Assembly (NCBI GenBank): GCA_018623135.1
Contig: JAAZVW010000015.1
Location: 1-32,302, forward strand
Direction of reading: 5' to 3'
DNA from: Pseudomonadota bacterium
Lineage (GTDB): Bacteria > Pseudomonadota > Alphaproteobacteria > UBA1280 > JAAZVW01
DNA length: 32,302 bases
Shown: positions 24,210-31,448 of the stretch, piece after piece
How positions within the stretch are numbered: the first letter of the stretch is position 1
Layout of the letters: every line of letters begins with the position of its first letter
Notes under the pieces: model-generated
Databases searched by the model: none
Told to the model about the DNA's origin: nothing
What the model saw: the letters and a program-made list of their open reading frames with translations, nothing else
Made by a program: the position numbers and the translations under genes

Positions 24210-25004
24210 ATGTTTTTTAAAGTGCTACTGGCTATGTTTGTTTGTGTAGAAGCTTGTTTTGCACAGGCGAAAGAGCTTGTTGAAAATAAGTTAATGGCAT
24301 CGGAATATTTGGCTTACGAGGTGCATTATGGCTTTTTACTTGCGGGATATTATGAGATTTTTTATCAAGCAAACCCAGAAAAAAACAGCTTTGAGCTGAT
24401 GTCTCGTGCCTGGTCTGCAGGGGCTGCTTCTATTTATGATTTAGAAGATAAATTTTACATTACTGGTAAACATAAACCTGCTGCTTTTTTACCAGAACGC
24501 TCTGTTTTAAAGTTAAATGAGGGTGATTATAAAGCGCATAAAGAAGTGGTTTATAACCGTAAAGATAATGAAGTTATTTATACAAACTTTAAAGCTAAAA
24601 AGGTTCAGCCTTATAAAATGGAGATGTCATCTCCGGTATTAAGAGATACGTTTACGGCGCTTTATTATTTAAGGCATAAGGTGAAAGGTGCCAAAGTAGG
24701 TTCGGTTTATTCTGTGCCGATTCAGGCGCTAGATAAACAATATGAACTTAAAGTGTTTGTAGAAGATGAAGAAACAATTAAAACAGATGCAGGTAAATTT
24801 AAAACATACCGTGTAAGGCCAATTACTTATAAAAATGGCCAAGAATATAAATCAACCATTATGGTGTGGGTGACACAAGATACTTATATGCCTGTACAAA
24901 TAGAGGCAGACTTAAAAATTGGCAGTTTTGAAGCCAGTTTACAAAGATATGGCAATAAAGTATTTAATTCTGAAGCACCAAAAAATTTAACATGGGGAGA
25001 GTAA
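24210..25004 (+). CDS. DUF3108 periplasmic protein
   Basis: 264 residues with an N-terminal signal peptide (VLLAMFVCVEACFAQA, cleavage about residue 20). The body fits DUF3108: YEVHYGFLLAGYYEI at the start, ATP-independent beta-strand pattern, PVLRDTFTALYYLR in the middle and VWVTQDTYMPVQIEADLKIGSFEA at the end. Members are periplasmic, probably lipocalin-like beta structures of unknown role. AAAGG lies about 11 nt before the ATG. It is placed 1 bp before rfaE1, so it is likely co-expressed with LPS-core precursor genes and may act in the envelope. Confidence 0.85.
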   Translation: MFFKVLLAMFVCVEACFAQAKELVENKLMASEYLAYEVHYGFLLAGYYEIFYQANPEKNSFELMSRAWSAGAASIYDLEDKFYITGKHKPAAFLPERSVLKLNEGDYKAHKEVVYNRKDNEVIYTNFKAKKVQPYKMEMSSPVLRDTFTALYYLRHKVKGAKVGSVYSVPIQALDKQYELKVFVEDEETIKTDAGKFKTYRVRPITYKNGQEYKSTIMVWVTQDTYMPVQIEADLKIGSFEASLQRYGNKVFNSEAPKNLTWGE

Positions 25005-25005
25005 C

Positions 25006-26010
25006 GTGACTTTTTTTACACTTGGCATTAAAGAACAAAAAAATCTGTTAGAAGGGCATAAAGTTGCCATTTTAGGTGATGTGATGTTGGATAGGTACTT
25101 ATGGGGTGAGGTGGATAGAATTTCACCTGAAGCACCAGTGCCTGTTGTACGTGTAACAAAGCGCACACAAGCCTTAGGCGGTGCTGCCAATGTGGCTTTA
25201 AATATAAAATGTTTAGGTGGTGAACCTATTTTAGTGGGTGCGATTGGTACGGATGATAACGCGACCCATTTTAAAAATTTACTTAAAGATAAGGGGTTGA
25301 GTCAGGAGCATTTAGTATATACGGATAGGCCTACTTGTACAAAATCTCGTATTATTGCGCGTACCCAACAGGTTGTGCGTTTTGATGAAGAAGAAACTGA
25401 TATTTTAACAAATTCCCTAAGGCTACAGCTGATTGAAAGTTTAAAAGCAGCACGTGAGCAAGCAGATGTGCTTATTCTTTCCGATTATAAAAAGGGGCTT
25501 GTTGATAAAGAGTTGTTTGATTTGGCTTCTGAGCTTTGGGCGGAGGGTTTTATTTTTGTGGACCCTAAACCACGTAATGATTTGAAATATTATAATGTGC
25601 ACTCTATGACGCCGAATTTAAAAGAAACGCAAGAACTCTTAGGTTTGGATGATAAAATTAAAACAGATGCAGATGCTGAAAAAGCCGCTAAAGATTTGGT
25701 AAAAGAACTCGGTCTTTCTGAGATTTTGGTAACAAGATCCGAAAAAGGTATGACACTATACCAAAGTGTAGAAGATAAAATGACGCATATGCCCACATTG
25801 GCTTTAGAAGTAGCAGAGGTTTCTGGTGCTGGGGATACAGTAATTGCGACATATGCCTTAGCAAAAGCAGCGGGGCAAGATTCTGTAAGTTCTATGCATT
25901 TAGCAAACCTTGCTGGTGGTGTTGTTGTCGGTAAATTAGGTACTGCAACTTGTACATGGCAAGAGCTTGTATGGCGTGAACAAAAAATATTGGAGAATAA
26001 TGATGACTAA
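25006..26010 (+). CDS. rfaE1: D-glycero-beta-D-manno-heptose-7-phosphate kinase
   Basis: PfkB/ribokinase-fold kinase that makes heptose 1,7-bisphosphate for the ADP-L-glycero-D-manno-heptose pathway. LGDVMLDRYLWGEVDRISPEAPVPVV at the start is diagnostic of RfaE domain I (also called HldE-N/HldA); LGGAANVALN and the anion-hole/catalytic GAGDT (VSGAGDTVIATYALA, about residue 273) follow. At 334 residues it is kinase only; the adenylyltransferase domain of bifunctional HldE is absent and must be encoded elsewhere. GTG start with GGGGAG upstream. Its end overlaps the kdsB start by 8 nt. Confidence 0.95.
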   Translation: MTFFTLGIKEQKNLLEGHKVAILGDVMLDRYLWGEVDRISPEAPVPVVRVTKRTQALGGAANVALNIKCLGGEPILVGAIGTDDNATHFKNLLKDKGLSQEHLVYTDRPTCTKSRIIARTQQVVRFDEEETDILTNSLRLQLIESLKAAREQADVLILSDYKKGLVDKELFDLASELWAEGFIFVDPKPRNDLKYYNVHSMTPNLKETQELLGLDDKIKTDADAEKAAKDLVKELGLSEILVTRSEKGMTLYQSVEDKMTHMPTLALEVAEVSGAGDTVIATYALAKAAGQDSVSSMHLANLAGGVVVGKLGTATCTWQELVWREQKILENNDD

Positions 26011-26737
26011 AAAAGTACATGTTCTTATACCTAGCCGTATGGCCAGTACACGCTTACCAAATAAGCCTTTGGCGGATATTTGCGGTAAACCGATGATTGT
26101 ACGTGTGTACGAGCAGGCAGTAAAAGCAAATGTAGGCCCTGTAACAGTGGCTTGTGATGATGTAAAAATTAAACAAGTTGTTGAGGCTGCGGGTGGTAAG
26201 GCTGTGTTGACAGACCCTGATTTGCCTTCTGGTTCGGATCGTATTTATGCGGCGATGCAACAGCTTATGGCAGAAGGAGCTGAAAAGCCTGATATTATTA
26301 TTAATGCGCAGGGTGATGAGCCTTTGTTGCCGCCAGAACTTTTGCAACAAGCTGTTGCGCCTTTTGATCAAGACTGGGTAGATGTTGTTACTTTTGCGCA
26401 TCCGATTACAGATGCGGAAGAAAAAAACAATCCGAACATGGTAAAAGTGTGCACAGATGCAGCTCATAGAGCGTTGTATTTTTCACGTAGTCCTATCCCT
26501 TATGGTGCAGATGTGATGAAGCGTCATATTGGCTTGTATGCTTACAAATATGATGTGCTTGCTGATTTTGTAAAAAAAGACCCTTCACCTTTAGAAAAGC
26601 AAGAAAAACTTGAGCAATTAAGGGCGATGGAAGCTGGTGCAAAATATTATGTTGCTATGACAAATGAGGCACCTGTTGGTGTAGATACGCCTGCGGATTT
26701 AACTTTGGTGCGCCATATATTGCAAACAAATGCTTAA
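26003..26737 (+). CDS. kdsB: CMP-Kdo synthetase (3-deoxy-manno-octulosonate cytidylyltransferase)
   Basis: Activates Kdo with CTP to give CMP-Kdo, the substrate of WaaA in this same window. VLIPSRMASTRLPNKPLADI is the nucleotide-binding signature, followed by SGSDRIYAA, NAQGDEPLLP, YFSRSPIPYGA, HIGLYAY and VDTPADLTLVR. 244 residues, the family size. The track start (25967, TTG) is too early. Two adjacent ATGs at 26000 and 26003 are possible; GGAG at 25992 has a better spacing (7 nt) to the second. A strong bidirectional terminator follows. Confidence 0.96.
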   Translation: MTKKVHVLIPSRMASTRLPNKPLADICGKPMIVRVYEQAVKANVGPVTVACDDVKIKQVVEAAGGKAVLTDPDLPSGSDRIYAAMQQLMAEGAEKPDIIINAQGDEPLLPPELLQQAVAPFDQDWVDVVTFAHPITDAEEKNNPNMVKVCTDAAHRALYFSRSPIPYGADVMKRHIGLYAYKYDVLADFVKKDPSPLEKQEKLEQLRAMEAGAKYYVAMTNEAPVGVDTPADLTLVRHILQTNA

Positions 26738-26752
26738 TGTTTGCATAAGAAT

Positions 26753-26783
26753 AAAAAAGCCGCTCATATTGAGCGGCTTTTTT
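26753..26783. terminator. Bidirectional terminator between kdsB and the sigma-factor gene
   Basis: AAAAAAGCCGCTC (26753-26765), loop ATATT, GAGCGGCTTTTTT (26771-26783). Perfect 13-bp symmetry with A and T tracts serves both converging genes. Confidence 0.95.
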
Positions 26784-26804
26784 ATTCCTTAAAACAGTGT
26801 GTCG

Positions 26805-27581
26805 TTAATAGAAGTCTGAGACTTCTAGGTTGTTTTGAGCAAAGCGATTGGCTAAATTTTTCCGAAGAAACTCCAGCCCTTCTTTTTCAATTTGACGAAC
26901 TCGTTCGGAGGATACGTGAAGCTCAGGTGCTAATTCCCTGAGTGTTTTTTTCTCCTGCCCATCTAAGCCCTTGCGGGCTTGGATCACATAATGCGTACGT
27001 GCATCTTTCTGGTGTAACGCATTTAATGCTTGCCTGATTTGTTTCACTAGAAAAGCAAGGGTTTCTTTCTCTTCAAACAATCCTTCTGTGGTTGCCTCAT
27101 CGGGGAGTGCATCAGATAAATAGATTGCATCATCATCTGAATGCGCACTTTTTGAGGTGATGACGGGTTCATTCAGAGACTTTGTGTTGGTGCTAAGCAA
27201 CAGCAATAGTCTTTCCTTGTAGCTGTGTAGTTCTGGGGTTTTATCAATAATTTCTTCATCAGAAAGATCTTCTAATGAAAGGCTGGACTTATATTTAGCC
27301 TTCCAGAACAGATATAATATCTTACGCTCGTGTTCCGAATAGGTAACTGGAAACCAGTTGCGTTGTTTGCAACGGCTGATCTCAGCTTGTATGTAATGCT
27401 TTGCGTAAGAGCCAAAGGTCGCCCCATTTTCTGGGTCGAACTTCTGACTTGCTTCTACGACGCCTAACATTGCGGCTGCCTTAATATCCTCATTTGGCGT
27501 TTTACCGCCAAAATGTTTTTGAGCCATGCTGTAGCAAAGCCCAATGTGGTTTGTAACGTTAATAGCGGATTGAAGTGCCAT
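26805..27581 (-). CDS. RpoH-like sigma-70 family factor, divergent
   Basis: 258 residues. Region 2 is clear: GVVEASQKFDPENGATFGSYAKHYIQAEI (2.1-2.4) and QRNWFPVTYSEHERKILYLF, which aligns with the heat-shock sigma segment LRSWSLV...QKKLFF. Region 4 has TLRELAPELHVSSERVRQIE with its helix-turn-helix. Compared with RpoH (about 290 residues) it lacks part of the N-terminal region, and the RpoH box is changed. I infer an RpoH-family alternative sigma, perhaps a second paralogue, with altered promoter choice. AGGA lies 8 nt before the ATG. Monocistronic, between a bidirectional terminator and the divergent pnp. Confidence 0.82.
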   Translation of the reverse strand: MALQSAINVTNHIGLCYSMAQKHFGGKTPNEDIKAAAMLGVVEASQKFDPENGATFGSYAKHYIQAEISRCKQRNWFPVTYSEHERKILYLFWKAKYKSSLSLEDLSDEEIIDKTPELHSYKERLLLLLSTNTKSLNEPVITSKSAHSDDDAIYLSDALPDEATTEGLFEEKETLAFLVKQIRQALNALHQKDARTHYVIQARKGLDGQEKKTLRELAPELHVSSERVRQIEKEGLEFLRKNLANRFAQNNLEVSDFY

Positions 27582-27861
27582 AGCGTTTTTCCTGAAACGT
27601 AAATGAATGTTATGAACAGGTAAGGTTGTTTATGTGAAAATGCAAGAGTAAAAGAAAGGTTTTTTGTTCACAAAAATGTTAATACAGGGTATAACTTAAG
27701 CCGATACATTAAGTAGTAAGGCTAAAAACCTTTTTTCCGCGGGAGCTTTATTATGCTTGCTTAAGCTAAAAGTCGGCATAACATTGCACCCGTAATCAAG
27801 GTTTTCTTGGCTTTTTATATTTAATGTTTTGTGAATAAAACAAAAAGATAAGGAAACAATT
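27582..27861. other. Divergent intergenic region, rpoH-like gene and pnp
   Basis: 280 bp without coding capacity. It holds a pnp promoter (below) and presumably the promoter of the sigma-factor gene on the other strand, which I cannot place with confidence. The pnp leader is about 160 nt, long enough for autoregulation by PNPase/RNase III as known in enterics. Confidence 0.5.
27667..27695 (+). promoter_or_regulatory. Sigma-70-type promoter of pnp
   Basis: TTCACA at 27667-27672 (five of six), a 17-bp spacer and TATAAC at 27690-27695 (five of six). The predicted start is near 27702, about 160 nt before the pnp ATG. Confidence 0.6.
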
Positions 27862-30042
27862 ATGTTTACAATCTATAAAAAAGAAGTAAACGTTGGTGGC
27901 CGTACGCTTAGCCTAGAAACAGGTAAAATTGCGCGCCAAGCTGACGGTTCTGTTGTTGCTACATATGGTGGCACAGTTGTTATGGCAAACGTAACTTTTG
28001 CTAAAAGCCAAAAAGAAGGTGTGGACTTTTTCCCACTTACAGTAAATTATCAAGAAAAATTCTATTCAGCAGGTCGTATTCCTGGTGGTTTTAACAAACG
28101 TGAAGGTCGTCCTACAGAGCGTGAAACACTTACATCTCGTCTAATCGATCGTCCAATTCGTCCATTATTCCCGAAAGCATTCCGTAACGAAACACAAGTT
28201 GTTTTAACAGTACTTGCTATGGATGGCGTAAATAACCCTGAAATGGTTGCAATGGTTGCAGCTTCTGCAGCACTAAGCATCTCAGGTATTCCGTTCTTAG
28301 GCCCAATTGCTGGTGTGCGTGTTGGTTACATTGATGGTGAATACATTATTAACCCAACTCAAGAACAGCAAGAAGCTTCTGAGCTTGAGCTTTCTGTAGC
28401 GGGTACACGTGAAGGTGTGATGATGGTTGAATCTGAAGCATCTGAACTTTCTGAAGAAGTGATGCTTGGCGCTGTTGTTGCAGGTCACGAAGCTTGTGCA
28501 CCTATTATTGAAGCCATTGAAGAGTTAGCAGCTGCTGCAAGCAAGCCTGCTTATGAAATGCCAGAAGTTGAAGATACATCTGACCTTGAAAAACAACTTC
28601 AAGACGCTTTTGCTGCTGATATTAACGCTGCTTATGCAATTAAAGAAAAGCAAGAGCGTCGTAATAAGCTAGATGCGATTAAAGAAGCTGCTGTTGCTAA
28701 ATTTGTTGAAAATGCAGAAGAAAACCCACTAGCTGTAGATAAAGTAAAATCACTTATTAAATCTGCAGAAGGTGAAGTACTTCGTTCCACAGTTCTTGAT
28801 ACAAAGAAACGTATTGATGGTCGTGGTCTAGAAGATATTCGCCCGATTTTATGTGAAGTTGATGTGTTACCTGGCGTACATGGTTCTGCATTATTTACAC
28901 GTGGTGAAACACAAGCACTTGTTGTTGCAACACTTGGTACAGGTAAATCTGACCAGCTGATTGATCTACCAGAAGGTGAATCTTTCGATAGCTTTATGTT
29001 GCACTATAACTTCCCGCCATATTCTGTAGGTGAAGTTGGTCGTATGGGTTCTCCTGGTCGTCGTGAAATTGGTCATGGTAAACTTGCACGTCGTGCGCTT
29101 CAGCGTATGATTCCAACAAAAGAAGAATTCGGTTATACAACACGTATTGTTTCTGAAATTACAGAATCAAACGGTTCTTCATCTATGGCAACTGTTTGTG
29201 GTTCGTCTATGGCGCTTATGGCTGCGGGTGTACCAATGGATCGTCCAATTGCTGGTATCGCGATGGGTCTTGTAAAAGAAGGCGAAAAATATTGCGTTCT
29301 TTCTGACATTATGGGTGATGAAGATCATCTTGGTGATATGGATTTTAAAGTAGCTGGTACTTCTGAAGGTATTACAGCGCTGCAAATGGATATTAAGATT
29401 ACATCTATTACGCCTGATATTATGAAAGAAGCTTTAGCACAGGCTAAAGGTGGTCGTATGCATATTCTTGGTAAGATGGCGCAAGCGATTACTGAATCTC
29501 GTGGTCAGGTTTCTGATACAGCACCGCAAATGGAAACATTCCAGATCGATAAAGAAAAGATCCGTGATGTTATCGGTACTGGCGGTAAAGTCATTCGTGA
29601 GCTTATCGAAACAACAGGTTGTACGATTGATATTGAAGACGATGGTACAGTTAAAGTTGCTGCTGTAAGCCGTACAGACCTACAAGCTGGTGTGCAAGCA
29701 ATTCAGGATATTGTTGCAGAACCAGAAGAAGGTGTGGAATACACTGGTGAAATTACACGTATTACAGACTTTGGTGCTTTTGTTAAGTTTATGCCAAACC
29801 GTGAAGGCTTGTTGCATATTTCTGAAATTGTACCGATGCGCTTAAACAACGTAACAGATGCACTAGCTGAAGGTGAAACAGTAACAGTTAAAGTTCTTTC
29901 TGTAGAACAAAACGGCAAAGTGCGTTTATCCATTAAAGAAGTAACTCAAGAAGGTGCTGTTGCTGAGCGTATTGCAGGTCTTGTTTCTGCAAACGAAGCT
30001 CGTAAGGCTGAAAAAGCTGCGAAAGAAGCACAAGAAGCTTAA
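27862..30042 (+). CDS. pnp: Polyribonucleotide nucleotidyltransferase (PNPase)
   Basis: Phosphorolytic 3'-5' exoribonuclease, trimeric, RNA-degradosome component. 726 residues with the full domain set: first RNase PH domain ([32 protein letters not shown]), helical linker, second RNase PH domain ([53 protein letters not shown]), KH domain ([17 protein letters not shown], about 563) and S1 domain ([17 protein letters not shown], about 625). It ends in an Ala/Glu/Lys tail. Codon use looks more biased than in its neighbours, as expected for high expression. rpsO, a common neighbour, is not adjacent. Confidence 0.98.
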   Translation: MFTIYKKEVNVGGRTLSLETGKIARQADGSVVATYGGTVVMANVTFAKSQKEGVDFFPLTVNYQEKFYSAGRIPGGFNKREGRPTERETLTSRLIDRPIRPLFPKAFRNETQVVLTVLAMDGVNNPEMVAMVAASAALSISGIPFLGPIAGVRVGYIDGEYIINPTQEQQEASELELSVAGTREGVMMVESEASELSEEVMLGAVVAGHEACAPIIEAIEELAAAASKPAYEMPEVEDTSDLEKQLQDAFAADINAAYAIKEKQERRNKLDAIKEAAVAKFVENAEENPLAVDKVKSLIKSAEGEVLRSTVLDTKKRIDGRGLEDIRPILCEVDVLPGVHGSALFTRGETQALVVATLGTGKSDQLIDLPEGESFDSFMLHYNFPPYSVGEVGRMGSPGRREIGHGKLARRALQRMIPTKEEFGYTTRIVSEITESNGSSSMATVCGSSMALMAAGVPMDRPIAGIAMGLVKEGEKYCVLSDIMGDEDHLGDMDFKVAGTSEGITALQMDIKITSITPDIMKEALAQAKGGRMHILGKMAQAITESRGQVSDTAPQMETFQIDKEKIRDVIGTGGKVIRELIETTGCTIDIEDDGTVKVAAVSRTDLQAGVQAIQDIVAEPEEGVEYTGEITRITDFGAFVKFMPNREGLLHISEIVPMRLNNVTDALAEGETVTVKVLSVEQNGKVRLSIKEVTQEGAVAERIAGLVSANEARKAEKAAKEAQEA

Positions 30043-30061
30043 ATCGTATCTTTTAGATAAT

Positions 30062-30107
30062 AAAGAAGCCTCCATATTTATTGTGGAGGCTTCTTTTATT
30101 TTTTTAG
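30062..30107 (+). terminator. Terminator after pnp
   Basis: AAAGAAGCCTCCA (30062-30074) pairs perfectly over 13 bp with TGGAGGCTTCTTT (30084-30096), 9-nt loop, followed by TATTTTTTTT. Confidence 0.95.
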
Positions 30108-30115
30108 AAGGGTTT

Positions 30116-30145
30116 TTGTTGGGAGATGCGTTTAAAGGGTATAAG
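30116..30145 (+). promoter_or_regulatory. Candidate promoter of the EF-hand/ECF sigma operon
   Basis: TTGTTG (30116-30121), an 18-bp spacer, TATAAG (30140-30145). A second -10-like TATAAA follows at 30161. No clear ECF-type -35 (AAC-containing) is seen, so autoregulation by the ECF sigma is not evident from sequence. Confidence 0.4.
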
Positions 30146-30181
30146 CTTAAAAGGCTTGAGTATAAAATAAGGAGTTAAGCG

Positions 30182-30493
30182 ATGAAATATTTAACAATTT
30201 TTGCATTAATGCTTTCTGTACTAGCGGTTTCGGCACAGGCAGAAGAGGGGCGTGAACATGGTAAGCGCGGGAAACATTTTCAGGAAACAGATGTAAATGG
30301 TGATGGCAAAATTTCTCGTGAAGAATTTTTAACAGCACGTCAAAAGAAAATGGAAGAGCACTTCGGTCGTATGGATGCTAACAATGATGGTCAGCTGACA
30401 AAAGAAGAGCTGAAAGAAGGTCGTAAAAAAATGCGTAAGCATATGAAAGAGCGCCGTGAAAAACGTAAAGAACGTCGTGAAAGCGAAGAATAG
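30182..30493 (+). CDS. Secreted EF-hand calcium-binding protein with basic tail
   Basis: 103 residues. Signal peptide to about residue 20 (FALMLSVLAVSAQA). Two canonical EF-hand loops: DVNGDGKISREEF (about 37-49) and DANNDGQLTKEEL (about 64-76), each with Asp at positions 1, 3 (or Asn) and 5, Gly at 6 and Glu at 12. The C-terminus is an extremely basic helix (KKMRKHMKERREKRKERR). Expected to be periplasmic and to bind Ca2+ or a similar ion. AAGGAG lies 7 nt before the ATG. It is 5 bp upstream of an ECF sigma gene, suggesting a role in the signal that controls that sigma, or that it is one of its targets. Confidence 0.88.
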   Translation: MKYLTIFALMLSVLAVSAQAEEGREHGKRGKHFQETDVNGDGKISREEFLTARQKKMEEHFGRMDANNDGQLTKEELKEGRKKMRKHMKERREKRKERRESEE

Positions 30494-30498
30494 GACCT

Positions 30499-31032
30499 AT
30501 GCTGGATTTAACTTTACTGATGAAACAAGCCGGCCAAGGGGATAAAAAAGCCTTTGGTCAGCTTGCCCAGCACTTAAGTGGCTATTTATATAATCTATGT
30601 TATAAATGGTTACAAAGTGAAACAGAAGCCGAAGACGCCTTACAAGAAGTGCTGATTAAATTATGGAAAACAGCCCCAAAATGGGAGGCGAAGGCAGAGG
30701 TAAAAACTTACGTTTATCGTATTGCTTATAACCATTGTTTAGATAAATTAAGAAGTGCAAAAAAAGTAGTGGAGCTTGTAGATGAACATGGCATTGAGCC
30801 TACACAGGTAGATAAAATTTACCAGGACCAGCGCCAAGCTCATTTAAAAGAACGTTTGGATGCCTTACCGGAAAGCCAAAAAACAGCTGTGATGTTGTTT
30901 TATTATGAGCAGATGAAGCAAAAAGAGATTGCTGAGGTGATGGCTATAAATGTAAAAGCAGTGGAGTCTTTACTTTCTAGAGCAAAGAAAAAGCTGCAAG
31001 AACAAGTAAACCCCATATATAAGGAGGCTTAA
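30499..31032 (+). CDS. ECF-family RNA polymerase sigma factor
   Basis: 177 residues. Region 2: AEDALQEVLIKLWKTAPKWEAKAEVKTYVYRIAYNHCLDKLR (about 44-85), with the usual DALQEV core-binding signature. Region 4: LPESQKTAVMLFYYEQMKQKEIAEVMAINVKAVESLLSRAKKKLQ (about 118-163). No other domain. It directs RNA polymerase to a dedicated promoter set, normally held by an anti-sigma until a signal arrives; the next gene, 5 bp on, codes for a single-span membrane protein that could be the anti-sigma. ECF group not determined. Confidence 0.93.
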   Translation: MLDLTLLMKQAGQGDKKAFGQLAQHLSGYLYNLCYKWLQSETEAEDALQEVLIKLWKTAPKWEAKAEVKTYVYRIAYNHCLDKLRSAKKVVELVDEHGIEPTQVDKIYQDQRQAHLKERLDALPESQKTAVMLFYYEQMKQKEIAEVMAINVKAVESLLSRAKKKLQEQVNPIYKEA

Positions 31033-31037
31033 GGCAG

Positions 31038-31334
31038 ATGAAAAAGCAAGATTTTGATGGCTTAATGCCAGAAAAAACAGAATTTAAATTTGATGAGAAA
31101 AAACTGGATGACATGATTGCAAAAGCTGTTATGCATACGCAAGATATGCCAGAAAAGCAAGATTGGCGAACAAAGGTTTCTTATGGATTAATGGCGGCAA
31201 GTTGCGCAACTTTGTTATATGTATGCTCTTTTGCGCCAATAAATAGTAATACCGATGTGCAACAGTTTGCGGATGAGGGTTTAACTGAAATTTATGATTA
31301 CGCAACATTAGAGTTATTAGAAGACCTTGTTTGA
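31038..31334 (+). CDS. Single-span membrane protein, candidate anti-sigma factor
   Basis: 98 residues. A charged N-terminal part (1-46, FKFDEKKLDDMIAKAV), one membrane helix (about 48-67, GLMAASCATLLYVCSFA) with positive residues on the N-side, so N-in, then an acidic C-terminal segment in the periplasm (ADEGLTEIYDYATLELLEDL). I see no canonical zinc-binding anti-sigma (HX3CX2C) motif. The anti-sigma call rests on order and topology, as in many ECF operons. AAGGAGG before the ATG overlaps the sigma gene's 3' end, so translation is coupled. Confidence 0.65.
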   Translation: MKKQDFDGLMPEKTEFKFDEKKLDDMIAKAVMHTQDMPEKQDWRTKVSYGLMAASCATLLYVCSFAPINSNTDVQQFADEGLTEIYDYATLELLEDLV

Positions 31335-31346
31335 TACTCAATAGAG

Positions 31347-31374
31347 CTTGAAAGTAGAGCTCTACTTACTATAA
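31347..31374 (+). promoter_or_regulatory. Strong promoter with 16-bp palindromic operator
   Basis: TTGAAA (31347-31352), a 16-bp spacer and a perfect TATAAT (31369-31374). The perfect palindrome AAGTAGAGCTCTACTT (31351-31366) fills almost the entire spacer, where a bound dimeric repressor would block polymerase. Transcription would start near 31381. Confidence 0.7.
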
Positions 31375-31397
31375 TTTGTTGTTGATACAACCTAACC

Positions 31398-31425
31398 TGC
31401 CGAGGTTCCTCGGTGTTTTCTTTTT
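31398..31425 (+). terminator. Hairpin terminator or attenuator before the partial lipoprotein gene
   Basis: CCGAG (31400-31404) and CTCGG (31409-31413) with a GTTC tetraloop, extendable by G-U pairs, followed by TGTTTTCTTTTT. It closes the EF-hand/ECF operon, but lies downstream of the strong promoter at 31347-31374, so transcripts from that promoter would meet it after about 20-45 nt. Confidence 0.65.
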
Positions 31426-31448
31426 ATATATTAAACTTGGAGGTGCCT

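Noticed and set aside
25967-26002. TTG start giving a longer KdsB
   Set aside because: Adds residues not seen in KdsB, while the ATG at 26003 has a well-spaced GGAG and begins right at the conserved nucleotide-binding strand.
26054-26467. 137-residue minus-strand ORF inside kdsB
   Set aside because: Shadow of the conserved KdsB frame; the translation is Arg/Ile/Phe-rich with no recognisable motif.
27696-27781. Long-range stem TTAAGCCGA/TCGGCATAA as a pnp leader structure
   Set aside because: The best promoter (TTCACA-17-TATAAC) puts the transcript start near 27702, so most of the 5' arm would not be transcribed; with one mismatch and a ~68-nt loop it is not better than chance.
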